DNA from: Lewinellaceae bacterium
Lineage (GTDB): Bacteria; Bacteroidota; Bacteroidia; Chitinophagales; Saprospiraceae
Reading direction: 5' to 3'
Length of the DNA: 64,000 bases
NCBI GenBank assembly: GCA_020636105.1
Contig: JACJYL010000001.1
Span: 4,548,001-4,612,000, forward strand
Shown here: piece by piece, positions 1-7,675 of the stretch
How the letters are laid out: the number at the start of each line of letters is the position of its first letter
Position numbering within the stretch: the stretch's first letter is position 1
The notes under the pieces: model-generated
What the model was told of the DNA's origin: nothing
Databases searched by the model: none
Seen by the model: the letters and a program-made list of their open reading frames with translations, nothing else
Program-made: the position numbers and the translations under genes

Positions 1-1
1 A

Positions 2-721
2 ATAGACGAGGTGGACAATTCTTCTCTCAAACTCAGGTTTCCTCCTTGTAGCCGTTCCGGCGATTACCCGGTGATCGCGAAACATTTGTCCAAAAGTTAT
101 GATGACCAGATTATTTTTAACGATGCCAATCTCACCATTGAACGGGGTGAAAAAGTATCTTTCGTGGGCCGTAACGGGGAGGGGAAATCAACGATGATCA
201 AAGCCATCATGGGCGAAATAGATTTTAAAGGAGAATGTGCGCTCGGACACAATGTGGCGGTGGGGTATTTTGCCCAGAACCAGGCCTCGCTATTGGATCC
301 GGAGCTCACCGTTTTCCAGACGGTTGATGAGGTGGCCAAAGGGGAGATCCGTACCCAGGTAAAAAATATTCTGGGCCGATTTATGTTCAGCGGGGATGAT
401 ATCGACAAAAAAGTATCGGTATTGTCAGGGGGGGAGCGTACCCGCCTGGCCATGGTGAAATTGCTGTTGGAGCCCGTCAATCTACTGATCCTTGATGAGC
501 CTACCAATCACCTGGATCTCAAGTCAAAAGATGTTTTAAAAGAAGCCTTGCTGGCCTTTGACGGCACCCTGATCCTGGTGTCTCACGACAGGGACTTTTT
601 ACAGGGATTATCGGAAAAGGTTTTTGAATTCAAAGACAAACGGGTCATTGAACACTTTGAAACCATCGACGATTTCCTGGAAAGGAACCGCATCGAAAAC
701 CTGAAACAGATCAATTTATAG
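2..721 (+). CDS. ABC-F family ATPase, C-terminal part (5' end outside window)
   Basis: The reading frame is open to the left edge, so the gene starts outside the window; the GTG at 11 is internal. What is visible is the linker after the first ABC domain (FPPCSRSGDYPV) and the complete second ABC domain. Numbering from the GTG, there is a Walker A GRNGEGKST near residue 53, a Q-loop YFAQNQ near 86, a signature LSGGERTRL near 138, a Walker B with ILDEPTNHLDL near 160 and an H-loop SHDRDF near 191. There are no membrane segments, as expected for soluble ABC-F proteins that act on ribosomes (Uup/EttA/antibiotic-protection types). Which subfamily it belongs to cannot be told from this half. The C-terminus ends soon after the ATPase core, without a long coiled-coil tail. 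Confidence 0.93.
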   Translation: MDEVDNSSLKLRFPPCSRSGDYPVIAKHLSKSYDDQIIFNDANLTIERGEKVSFVGRNGEGKSTMIKAIMGEIDFKGECALGHNVAVGYFAQNQASLLDPELTVFQTVDEVAKGEIRTQVKNILGRFMFSGDDIDKKVSVLSGGERTRLAMVKLLLEPVNLLILDEPTNHLDLKSKDVLKEALLAFDGTLILVSHDRDFLQGLSEKVFEFKDKRVIEHFETIDDFLERNRIENLKQINL

Positions 722-977
722 GCAGTCTTCTGGTCGGGCATCGTGAAGCACTTGTTGATGGCCTGGAAACCATTCGACCATTCTTCCAGGTTTTCCCCGG
801 CCAGACGGGAAAGAATTTCAGCAAAAAAAACGGTATCGAAATTCAGGAGCATTCTCGACCGATGTCCATAATCCTTCCGATGGTTTTACAGGTGCCGCAA
901 TAGTGCATTCGATGGAATCGGTAATCCTGACTGGTTTTATGGGCACAGCTCTTTTCCGGGCGCATGAGTCCAAACAT
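722..977 (-). pseudogene. DUF5685-family protein, N-terminal fragment with frameshift
   Basis: Reading leftward from an ATG at 977, the peptide begins MFGLMRPEKSCAHKTS and contains HYCGTCKTIG, which resembles the Cys-containing start of DUF5685-family proteins as I recall it. The frame then hits a stop at 843-845. In the next frame the family-like sequence resumes as DYGHRSRMLLNFDTVFFAE and LSRLAGENLEEW up to about position 725, where it runs into the end of the ABC-F gene. One extra A in the GGAAGG run near 885-895 would restore the frame. Only about 85 residues are present, so the gene is truncated as well as shifted. The assignment rests on remembered family motifs and is moderately sure. 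Confidence 0.6.
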
Positions 978-996
978 AAGGATTCAATTTTAGGGT

Positions 997-1764
997 TTAG
1001 ATAATATTTGTTACGGCTTTTTGTAAATCAGGAACCCATTGATGAAAATTTTTGGGCAGCCATCCACGATGTCTGGCCAGGTGAATCATGGGGCGAAAGC
1101 CCTTTAGAAAATATTGGTCTTTATACGGAATATTAAGGTATGCTGAGTCAAAGGTTCTGAATGTAGATCCCTGTTTTCCGCTTTCCAGGTCTTTTTTTAA
1201 AGATAATTCCCCCTTCAATGCCTTATCAGTCCCCGACATATTGACTTTGCTTTTATCCCTTATCCCTGTTTTATTGAACCCTGCATGAGGCACTACGTTG
1301 TCCTTTGGGCAATAAATATGGTAGTGATGGATGCCGGGGTCTTCCAATTTGGCCCCTCCGACCACATTGGGTGTATTGAGGGTTACAATGTTTATTTCTA
1401 CATCGTCTCCTAAAATTGCGTGCAGTTTTTTACTCGCCAATAAGATAACGTTCCCTCCATGGCTGTGCCCGACGAGGGTTACGGTCTTTTCGGTAATGTG
1501 ATATTTCACCCGGACGCTTACAATATGTGCCAAAAGTTCTTCCGCTGCAATTTTTCTGGCAAAAGTATTATTGGCTCCACTCCAATCAAACAATTCCACT
1601 TCATTTCCATAGGCTTGACAGCCAAAAATAATCCTGGTTTCCGCCCTGATTTCATCATCCCAGGATTTACTTGATCCCTTGGTGCCGTGAACAAAATAAG
1701 CCTCGGAATGGGCGTGAAAAAACCCCAGGCAGAGGACGGTGAATAGAATTGTTTTTTTTAGCAT
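997..1764 (-). CDS. Secreted alpha/beta hydrolase (lipase-like)
   Basis: The 255-residue protein has an N-terminal signal peptide (about residues 1-20) followed directly by YFVHGTKGS, the oxyanion-hole strand of alpha/beta hydrolases. The nucleophile elbow GHSHGG is at 99-104, which makes Ser101 the likely nucleophile. NTPNV and CPKDNVVPH near 135-165 may carry the acid residue. The layout resembles small esterases and lipases, but the substrate cannot be told. It is encoded alone on the minus strand and is probably periplasmic or secreted. Confidence 0.75.
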   Translation of the reverse strand: MLKKTILFTVLCLGFFHAHSEAYFVHGTKGSSKSWDDEIRAETRIIFGCQAYGNEVELFDWSGANNTFARKIAAEELLAHIVSVRVKYHITEKTVTLVGHSHGGNVILLASKKLHAILGDDVEINIVTLNTPNVVGGAKLEDPGIHHYHIYCPKDNVVPHAGFNKTGIRDKSKVNMSGTDKALKGELSLKKDLESGKQGSTFRTFDSAYLNIPYKDQYFLKGFRPMIHLARHRGWLPKNFHQWVPDLQKAVTNII

Positions 1765-1818
1765 TTCCGGGTATATAAATGTTCAATTTACGATTTTTTT
1801 CTGCAAAGGGCTTGGGAA

Positions 1819-2892
1819 TTATTTTTCCAACGGTCGTCTTTTGACCCCGGTGGAAGTCATCTTTACCGGATTGATATAGCCGGATTTGTCAAAAGTCAGT
1901 CGGTCGATACAGGTTTCCCGATGGTGGGGGTCGCTTGTGCCGACGGGTCTGCGGTGGTATACAATATAATGTTCGTCCGTACCCGGAATGGAGATCACCG
2001 AATGATGGCCCGCGCCGGTGGCGATCGTTGGATCCTGGCTCAAAATTTTCCCTATCCGGCGAAAAGGACCAAGCGGGCTGTCGCCAATGGCATAGGCCAC
2101 GCTGTAATCGGGTCCCATCCAGCCGCCTTCCGACCACATGAAATAGTATTTCCCCTTTCTTTTAAAAACAAAAGGACCTTCCACATATTGATCGGGGGTG
2201 ATCTCTTTAAACACGGTCCCGTCCTCAAATGATCCCAGGCTTATCAGATCCTTGTTTAATCTGACCACGTTGCAATGCCGCCAGCCACCGTAATAAAGGT
2301 AAATCTTCCCGTCATCGTCCCGGAAAACAAATTGATCAATGGGCTGGGCCCCGTGATGAAATTGATCAATGAGCGGTTTGCCCAACGCATCTTTAAAGGG
2401 CCCTTCCGGGTCATCGGCGACGGCCACCCCGATCCCTCCCGTCTCCTCATCGCTCTGGATATCATTGGCCGAGAAAAACAGGTAATATTTTCCGTTGGCG
2501 CCGATGATGGAGGGTGCCCAAATGGAGTAGGAGGCCCATTTTACCTCCCTGATGTCCAGAACGTGGGAGTGTTTGGTCCAGTGTGTGAGGTCCGTCGAGG
2601 AGAAGGCATTGATAAAGGTCTGTTTGAGGTATTGTGGGTTGATGGCCTTTTCCTGGGCGGCCTGTTGCTCCGGTGAAAATACGGTGGAACGGTCAGGTTG
2701 CCCGTAGTCATCGGAATAGGTTGGATAGATCCAGTACTCGTTACCGAAAATGATGCCTTCGGGGTCTGCATACCAGCCTGGGAACACCGGGTTTCCGGCG
2801 TACAAAGAAGTTCTGGATTGATCCTTTCGGGAAAGGCATGAACCGGAAAAAATCAATAACATGGTCAGGAAAAATGAATGCTTCATCATCAT
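1819..2892 (-). CDS. Glycoside hydrolase family 43 lipoprotein
   Basis: The protein has 357 residues with a lipoprotein signal: a hydrophobic stretch followed by FSGSC, so lipidation is expected at about Cys19. The mature part starts with NPVFPGWYADPEG, the first blade of the GH43 five-bladed propeller, with the expected catalytic Asp in YADPE. WAPSI, DQFVFRDDDGKIYLYYGG and EGPFVFKRKGKYYFMW (containing the presumed general-acid Glu) follow in the usual order. GH43 enzymes cleave arabinans, xylans and related side chains (arabinosidase/xylosidase). The exact specificity is not readable here. No SusCD pair or other polysaccharide-locus partner lies next to it. Confidence 0.88.
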   Translation of the reverse strand: MMMKHSFFLTMLLIFSGSCLSRKDQSRTSLYAGNPVFPGWYADPEGIIFGNEYWIYPTYSDDYGQPDRSTVFSPEQQAAQEKAINPQYLKQTFINAFSSTDLTHWTKHSHVLDIREVKWASYSIWAPSIIGANGKYYLFFSANDIQSDEETGGIGVAVADDPEGPFKDALGKPLIDQFHHGAQPIDQFVFRDDDGKIYLYYGGWRHCNVVRLNKDLISLGSFEDGTVFKEITPDQYVEGPFVFKRKGKYYFMWSEGGWMGPDYSVAYAIGDSPLGPFRRIGKILSQDPTIATGAGHHSVISIPGTDEHYIVYHRRPVGTSDPHHRETCIDRLTFDKSGYINPVKMTSTGVKRRPLEK

Positions 2893-2958
2893 TGGAATAT
2901 AATTGGATAATGGATAACGGGGAAATATTTAATTGAAAGGAATGCCGCAAACTCAGGT

Positions 2959-3080
2959 AATATGCCCTTTAGCCTTCTCCCTTTAATCTTTAGCCTTTAA
3001 TTTCAGCCTTCCCCCAATCTCATTCCGATCCAAATATACCACACCATCCGGTTTGACCATCACCCCTTCTGGAATATCTT
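2959..3080 (-). pseudogene. Duplicated 3' end of the dipeptide epimerase gene
   Basis: This stretch repeats, with about 15 mismatches, the segment at 3660-3782, which is the last codons and 3' flank of the intact epimerase gene. On the minus strand it encodes DIPEGVMVKPDGVVY, then LDRNEIGGRLKLKAKD and a stop at 2983-2985. The intact gene ends DIAEGVIVKPDGVVY, PDRNGIGGRLKLKAKD. It is preceded by an in-frame stop at 3079-3081, so it cannot be expressed as part of an epimerase. The two copies are in the same orientation and bracket the small lipoprotein gene. Confidence 0.85.
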
Positions 3081-3176
3081 ATTGATGGTTTCAAATTCGG
3101 GGTTTTCCGACCTTTGGTGCCGGGCAGGATTGGTATTGCAGTATGTTGAGTATGAGCTTTTATCCGACTTTTGGAT

Positions 3177-3587
3177 TTATTTATTAGGTTCAAGATAGAT
3201 TTTTCCGAAATTGAATCTGAATTTTCTGGGGTTGCTCGCAAATTTTGAATTCCATTGATCTTGTTCTGAAATTAGAATTTTCTCATTAAATCCCTCTTTA
3301 TTTAGAATGATTTTTAAACTATCAAAAGTCATCGTAAGTGTACTAAATTTTATTTCAAATTCACCGGCCTTATTCGTGTATTTGATTAACTCTTTTCCCA
3401 ATCCATTTGACCGCCAATGAAATAAATTTTCGATGGGAAAAAGCGTATATTCCATTTTTACTTCTTCCAAGGGTTTATTATTCGCCTTATTAATAATTTT
3501 GCCTTTAAATTCGAATTCGAATTCAGGGTCACAACCTAAAATTATTATGGTCGATAATAGAATCAGAATTATTGTTATTCTTTTCAA
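3177..3587 (-). CDS. Small lipoprotein with CarboxypepD-like (transthyretin-fold) domain
   Basis: The protein has 136 residues. A hydrophobic N-terminus ends in IIILGC, a good lipobox with the lipidated Cys at about residue 19. The mature sequence contains FKGKIINKANNKPLEEVKM and later NKAGEFEIKFST, the pattern of carboxypeptidase-regulatory-like (beta-sandwich) domains. Function is unknown. The gene is AT-richer than its neighbours and lies between two direct repeats of the epimerase 3' end, so it may have arrived by insertion. Confidence 0.72.
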   Translation of the reverse strand: MKRITIILILLSTIIILGCDPEFEFEFKGKIINKANNKPLEEVKMEYTLFPIENLFHWRSNGLGKELIKYTNKAGEFEIKFSTLTMTFDSLKIILNKEGFNEKILISEQDQWNSKFASNPRKFRFNFGKIYLEPNK

Positions 3588-3684
3588 TCCTTGAAATTCT
3601 GGGTTGGTATAAATTGTCTTATTTTTTGATTCCCCTTTTTCTAATTTTATCCCATTCAGTTATATGCCTTTTAACCTTTTTCCT

Positions 3685-4710
3685 TTAATCTTTAGCCTTT
3701 AATTTCAGCCTCCCCCCAATCCCGTTCCGATCCGGATATACCACACCATCTGGTTTGACGATCACGCCTTCCGCAATATCTTCTTTCAGCAACAGGGCAC
3801 CATCCATATCCACAAAATCGAGCAACGGCAGCAGGTGGGCGATGGCGGAGATGCCGATCGAGGATTCCGTCATGCAACCTACCATGACCTTCATGCCCAG
3901 TTCGTGTCCGCGTTGGATCATTCTTCTTGCGGGGGTGAGTCCGCCGCATTTGACCAGTTTGATGTTGATGCCATGAAAATGTCCGTGACATTTCTCCACG
4001 TCCGATTCCACCTGGCAGCTTTCATCGGCCATGATGGGCAGGACGCTGTTTTGGTACACTTTTTTTAACCCTTCCCAGTCGTTGGCTTTGAGGGGCTGTT
4101 CGATAAATTCAACGCCCAGGGCTTTCAGGTGCGGGGCGTTTTCTATGGCTTCCTCAGCAGTCCAGGCGGTGTTGGCATCTACCCTGAAAATGGCATCTGT
4201 ATGTTTACGCAGCTCCCGGATGATATCCAGGTCGTGGTCGGTACCGAGTTTTATCTTGTAGAGGGGCCAGGGTTTTTCTTCCATTTTTTCGACCATCTTT
4301 TCAATGGTGTCGCGGCCGATGGTAAAATTGCTGTTGGGTAAATGGTCGGTGGTGAGCCCCCAGATTTTATAGGTGGGCTGCCCTTTCATTTGTCCGTACA
4401 GGTCATGTGCCGCCATATCCAGGGCGCATTGTTCAAAAGGGTGCCCCACGAGGTGTTTGGACATTTCTTCCCAAAAACTTTCCGGCGTATCAAGGGTGGC
4501 GGATTCAATGACCGGTCGCAGGGATTCCAGTTTGTCGATCATCCCTGCCAGCGTCTGGCCGTAATAGGTGGTTGCTGATGCTTCACCGAAACCGGAAAAG
4601 CCATTGTGCTGTAATTCCACCACCAGTCCTTCCTGGAATTTCCGGGATTCATGTGTGATGGTAAAAGTATGGGCCAGTTCGAGGTTGTAAGGATGGATGA
4701 TGAGTTTCAT
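3685..4710 (-). CDS. Dipeptide (L-Ala-D/L-Glu type) epimerase, enolase superfamily
   Basis: The 341-residue protein has the two-domain layout of the mandelate racemase/muconate-lactonizing branch. The capping domain starts at MKLIIHPYNLELAHTF. The barrel carries the catalytic lysine motif YKIKLG near 152, metal ligands in FRVDANTAW near 180 and GVEFIEQPL near 205, PIMADESC near 230 (metal Asp), the second lysine in INIKLVKCGG near 255, and MTESSIG near 287. Many enzymes of this type act on murein-derived dipeptides (YcjG/YkfB-like), but substrate specificity in this branch varies and is inferred. Length is normal. It stands alone with about 320 bases of repeat-rich DNA upstream. Confidence 0.88.
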   Translation of the reverse strand: MKLIIHPYNLELAHTFTITHESRKFQEGLVVELQHNGFSGFGEASATTYYGQTLAGMIDKLESLRPVIESATLDTPESFWEEMSKHLVGHPFEQCALDMAAHDLYGQMKGQPTYKIWGLTTDHLPNSNFTIGRDTIEKMVEKMEEKPWPLYKIKLGTDHDLDIIRELRKHTDAIFRVDANTAWTAEEAIENAPHLKALGVEFIEQPLKANDWEGLKKVYQNSVLPIMADESCQVESDVEKCHGHFHGINIKLVKCGGLTPARRMIQRGHELGMKVMVGCMTESSIGISAIAHLLPLLDFVDMDGALLLKEDIAEGVIVKPDGVVYPDRNGIGGRLKLKAKD

Positions 4711-5034
4711 AAAGAATCAATTAGGACGGTTAAGGAATATATTTTTTACCCCATTATGGTTTTTTCGCTGAATAGGATTTAACCGCAAGGTTCGCAAAGG
4801 AGGCGCAAAGTTCGCGAAGTATTCCTTTGATTTATGGTCAAAGGCATTCCCCCTTGCATCCTTTTCGATTAAATAACGCGGTAAAAATAAATTTACACTT
4901 TTACCACTCCTCCGCCCCGGCCCTAAAGCGGAGCCAGCGCAGAAAAATGTAAATTTATTTTTGAACCATCCCTAAATTCTATATGCTACAAACCAGCAAC
5001 GAGTAACCAGCAACCAGCAACGAGTAACCAGCCT
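4711..5034. other. Gene-free stretch with three repeat elements
   Basis: No coding region is visible. From left to right it holds a TTAACCGCAAGG/GGCGCAAAG direct repeat (about 4779-4820; a relative sits at 56058-56099), an 80-bp inverted-repeat element (4883-4962, listed separately), and a heptamer array of CAACCAG/CAACGAG/TAACCAG units (about 4988-5033). Confidence 0.7.
4883..4962. repeat. 80-bp inverted-repeat element, copy 1
   Basis: A perfect 15-bp terminal inverted repeat (AAAAATAAATTTACA at 4883-4897 and its complement at 4948-4962) surrounds a C-rich core with an inner CTCCGC/GCGGAG pair and the string CCTAAAG. A second element of nearly the same size, with similar arms and core, lies at 21807-21885. 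Both lie within about 90 bp downstream of the stop codon of a minus-strand gene. Confidence 0.75.
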
Positions 5035-6249
5035 CTACTCCTCTCTCATCATTGCCGGAACCCGCATGGCCCTTATTGCCGGGGCAATGGATACCAACAG
5101 GCCTATAATTCCCACGATAAAAGAGACGATGACGAAATCGAATACGTGCATACTCATGGGGTAGGCCTCAATGACGAAGTCCCCCGGAACACTAATGATG
5201 CCTATGGTTTTCTGCAGGTAGTAAATTGCCCAGGCGAGGATAAATCCTGACAGTATTCCCAGGCCTGTAAAAAGGATGCCTTCGAAGAGGAAGATATTGC
5301 GTACCAGGGTGTTGGTTGCTCCCATTGATTTGAGGATGGAAATATCTTTTCGTTTTTCCAGCACGATCATCCATAAAGCACCGATCATGTTAAAAGAGAT
5401 CAGGAGCATCATCAGTCCGACGATGGCAAAACTCAGCCATTTTTCGACTTGCATGAGTTTCAGGAAGGATTCCTGTTGCTGGTATTTATTTTTTACGGTA
5501 TAATCGGGGCCCATTATTTTTTCAATGGATTCCAGGGTTTCCGGAATGTCGAACCCCGGGGCCAGTTTGAGTTGCAGCGAGCTCACTTTATGACCAATGC
5601 CGAGTAGCTCCCGGGTAAAATCGAGGGAAGTAAAAATGTATTGGTTATCGAATTCCTGCTGGATCATAAAAGTCCCTGAAGGATAGATAAAACGTTTGAC
5701 AAACATAGGCTCAAAAGGGCCAACTTTTTTACGCTTGGGCATATATACGTTGATGGCGCTGAATTCATCGTTGATGTTCACTCCGAGTTTGTTGCGCATT
5801 CCTAACCCCAACACGGCATGATGATGGCCGTCATAAACCTTAAAACTGCCTTCCCGTACGGTGGAGTCTATGCTCAGTACATGGGTGTAGTTTTCATCCA
5901 CCCCAAACAAAACCCCGATGGCCGTATTGTCCTTATATTCAAAAACGGCCACTTCTTCCATGGTCTCTGAAACATGCTCGACTCCTGGCACCGCCCTGAT
6001 GCTTGTTAAAAGGCTGTCGGAGGTCTCGAAAAATTTCCCCTTGACCAGGGCAATTTTCACATCAGGATTGAAATGACTATACATTCCGGTGATGAGATCC
6101 TCAAAACCGTTGAAAACGGAAAGCACAAGAATGAGGGCAGCGGTGCCCACGGAAATGCCGAAAACAGCAATACCGGTGATGATATTGATGACGTTGGTGG
6201 ACTTCTTGGCAAAAAGATAACGTCGCGCGATATGTAGTGGCAGATTCAT
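5035..6249 (-). CDS. FtsX-like ABC transporter permease (LolC/LolE type)
   Basis: The 404-residue membrane protein begins LPLHIARRYLFAKKS, the usual start of lipoprotein-releasing permeases. A first membrane helix at about 20-45 (IITGIAVFGISVGTAALILV) precedes a large periplasmic domain (about 50-260) and three C-terminal helices (about 275-395), the FtsX domain. In Gram-negative bacteria such proteins extract lipoproteins from the inner membrane together with LolD and LolA. No ATPase gene is adjacent, which is common in Bacteroidota. Annotation as LolE-like is by overall layout. Confidence 0.87.
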   Translation of the reverse strand: MNLPLHIARRYLFAKKSTNVINIITGIAVFGISVGTAALILVLSVFNGFEDLITGMYSHFNPDVKIALVKGKFFETSDSLLTSIRAVPGVEHVSETMEEVAVFEYKDNTAIGVLFGVDENYTHVLSIDSTVREGSFKVYDGHHHAVLGLGMRNKLGVNINDEFSAINVYMPKRKKVGPFEPMFVKRFIYPSGTFMIQQEFDNQYIFTSLDFTRELLGIGHKVSSLQLKLAPGFDIPETLESIEKIMGPDYTVKNKYQQQESFLKLMQVEKWLSFAIVGLMMLLISFNMIGALWMIVLEKRKDISILKSMGATNTLVRNIFLFEGILFTGLGILSGFILAWAIYYLQKTIGIISVPGDFVIEAYPMSMHVFDFVIVSFIVGIIGLLVSIAPAIRAMRVPAMMREE

Positions 6250-6740
6250 TGCGGGTAAAGTTAAGCAAACCCGTTAAAATGATAAATTTAAAATGATAAA
6301 TTAAAAAATTGAATTAGCGTTGTGGTATTGCGGAGCCACCTGAGGTATGAAGCAGGCTACAAAAATTAAAAAAATAATATTCACAGATTTGAAGGTTCAT
6401 TGCGTTTTTAATTTTTCACGAATTTCCATTACCAATTTGCCTAAATTATTTTCTCCCTCTCTTTTTTTCAAGTCCACTCCCCAAAAAGTGTCGCCCCAAT
6501 AATTTCCTTCTTGAATGTACATGCCGACAGTTTCTAAAAGTAGCGTCCTAAATGGCTCTTGACTGTATTTTTGAATTAAACACTCTTTCTTTCCAGTCTT
6601 TACTTTTTGAATATATATTCATTTTGCATCAATTTTGGTTCCCTAACCGAAAACCCACGAATCCATAAACCCTGACTTGCCGTGATTAGTTCCCGCCTCT
6701 TACTGAAAAAAATTATCTGTTCTCCTGGTTAGTGCTTCAT
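6250..6740. other. Gene-poor stretch upstream of the 6867 gene
   Basis: Apart from the NADAR fragment at 6397-6618 (listed separately) I see no intact gene, RNA or repeat in this interval. The conserved promoter of the next gene begins at 6740. Confidence 0.6.
6397..6618 (-). pseudogene. NADAR (YbiA-like) domain C-terminal fragment
   Basis: An open minus-strand frame without an upstream start codon encodes about 73 residues: KKECLIQKYSQEPFRTLLL, then GMYIQEGNYWGDTFWGVD, then ENNLGKLVMEIREKL and a stop at 6397-6399. This matches the C-terminal third of NADAR/YbiA proteins (K-F-x-Q-x-P ... LLxTG ... EGNxWxDxFWG ... NxLGKLLMxIR), which remove ADP-ribose-type or N-glycosidic adducts. The N-terminal two thirds are absent, because upstream the frame is closed by a stop at 6619. 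It looks like a gene relic. Confidence 0.62.
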
Positions 6741-6825
6741 AAACGATTGCAATCGTTTACAACCGGCTACAAACGACATTAACCGGCTATTCTACGACTA
6801 TTTTCTTGGACGACCCATATTTTTG
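6740..6825 (+). promoter_or_regulatory. Promoter with phased decamer array, shared with ssb2
   Basis: A perfect 20-bp palindrome (TAAACGATTG and its complement, 6740-6759) merges into tandem 10-bp units such as CAACCGGCTA, CAAACGACAT and TAACCGGCTA up to about 6800. The segment ends in the -7 box TATTTTTG (6818-6825, consensus TAnnTTTG). The same array and -7 box, with the same 42-base distance from the last CGGCTATT to the final TTTG, lie upstream of the SSB gene at 61155-61484. A 10-bp period puts every unit on one face of the helix, as for cooperative binding of a regulator. Confidence 0.75.
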
Positions 6826-6866
6826 TGGCATTAGATTTTTACCCATTTTTTAATCCAAAAAACAAT

Positions 6867-7631
6867 ATGATGGAAAAAGAAAAAGCAATTTTTATCCTGG
6901 ATGCCCTGGCTTCCGGTAGTGTGCCTCAAACCGGCGAAGTATTAAAAGGACATCAAATTTTAAAAGAAGAGGAGGTCGTTCGGGCATTGCAGGAAGCGGT
7001 ATTGACCCTAAAACTTGCCAATCGCCAAAAAACATATGGCCCGGTCCACCTGGAAGAGGAAAAGATCGTCGAGGTCATGGCGTTTTTCTTCGGGATCGAA
7101 AGAAACCCCAATCCGCACCGGCTGGCTCAGTTTTTTACAGGCAGCCAGGCAGTTAAACAAGAAGAACTCCGAAAGCATCCTCTTTTCGGAAACCAAAGCC
7201 AATACTGCCGATACGCTCAACTCAAGGATCATTTTTTGATCTATTTTGAGGAAAACCCGGAAATCGTCCGTCGGTATTTTGTAGATGAAGCAGCCTGGAA
7301 GCAGGTGTTGTATTTTCAAAAGAAGTCTTTTAATCATTTGACCGAGCAAGAGGCGGCAGAGATAAAGTCGTCAATCGGGAAAATCCCTATGGCCAAAAGA
7401 GGAAAACTCTCCCCTGAACTGAGGGAAATAAGAGCGCGCTTCCCCCGGTCGCACGAACCCTGGTCGTTGGAAGAAAAGGCATTGCTGGGGGGAGCTATTG
7501 CTAAGACCAATGACCTGTATTTTTTGTCGGAATGTTTTCAACGGGGTAAAAATGCTATTGAAATTTGCGGACAAAAACTGATTTATAGCGACGAGGTTAA
7601 AGTCAGTCGTGTTAATGTCACGGCCGCCTGA
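6867..7631 (+). CDS. Unknown protein with Myb/SANT-like C-terminal helix-turn-helix
   Basis: The longest reading starts with a GTG at 6825, but that base lies inside the -7 box. I therefore choose the ATG at 6867 (MMEKEKAIFILDALASG), which gives 254 residues. The body is helical and charged, with no signal peptide or membrane segment. The final about 60 residues (FPRSHEPWSLEEKALLG, then TNDLYFLSECFQRGKNAIE) follow the pattern R-x-x-x-PW-x-x-EE-x-x-L ... L-x-x-x-F-x-R-x-x-x-AI of SANT-like domains appended to many bacterial DNA-acting proteins. The middle (GPVHLEEEKIVEVMAFFFG) is unrecognised. Sharing a promoter with an SSB gene points to DNA metabolism; that role is inference. Confidence 0.7.
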   Translation: MMEKEKAIFILDALASGSVPQTGEVLKGHQILKEEEVVRALQEAVLTLKLANRQKTYGPVHLEEEKIVEVMAFFFGIERNPNPHRLAQFFTGSQAVKQEELRKHPLFGNQSQYCRYAQLKDHFLIYFEENPEIVRRYFVDEAAWKQVLYFQKKSFNHLTEQEAAEIKSSIGKIPMAKRGKLSPELREIRARFPRSHEPWSLEEKALLGGAIAKTNDLYFLSECFQRGKNAIEICGQKLIYSDEVKVSRVNVTAA

Positions 7632-7675
7632 CGGTAGGGGGCTGAAGCAACTATTTTCAAAAATTCGTATATTGC

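Noticed and set aside
3020..3241. 73-residue minus-strand reading
   Set aside because: It is an out-of-frame reading through the duplicated epimerase end and the spacer next to it.
6825..6866. GTG start at 6825 for the SANT-like gene
   Set aside because: The G of this codon is part of the -7 box TATTTTTG, so transcription starts downstream; ATG 6867 is used instead.
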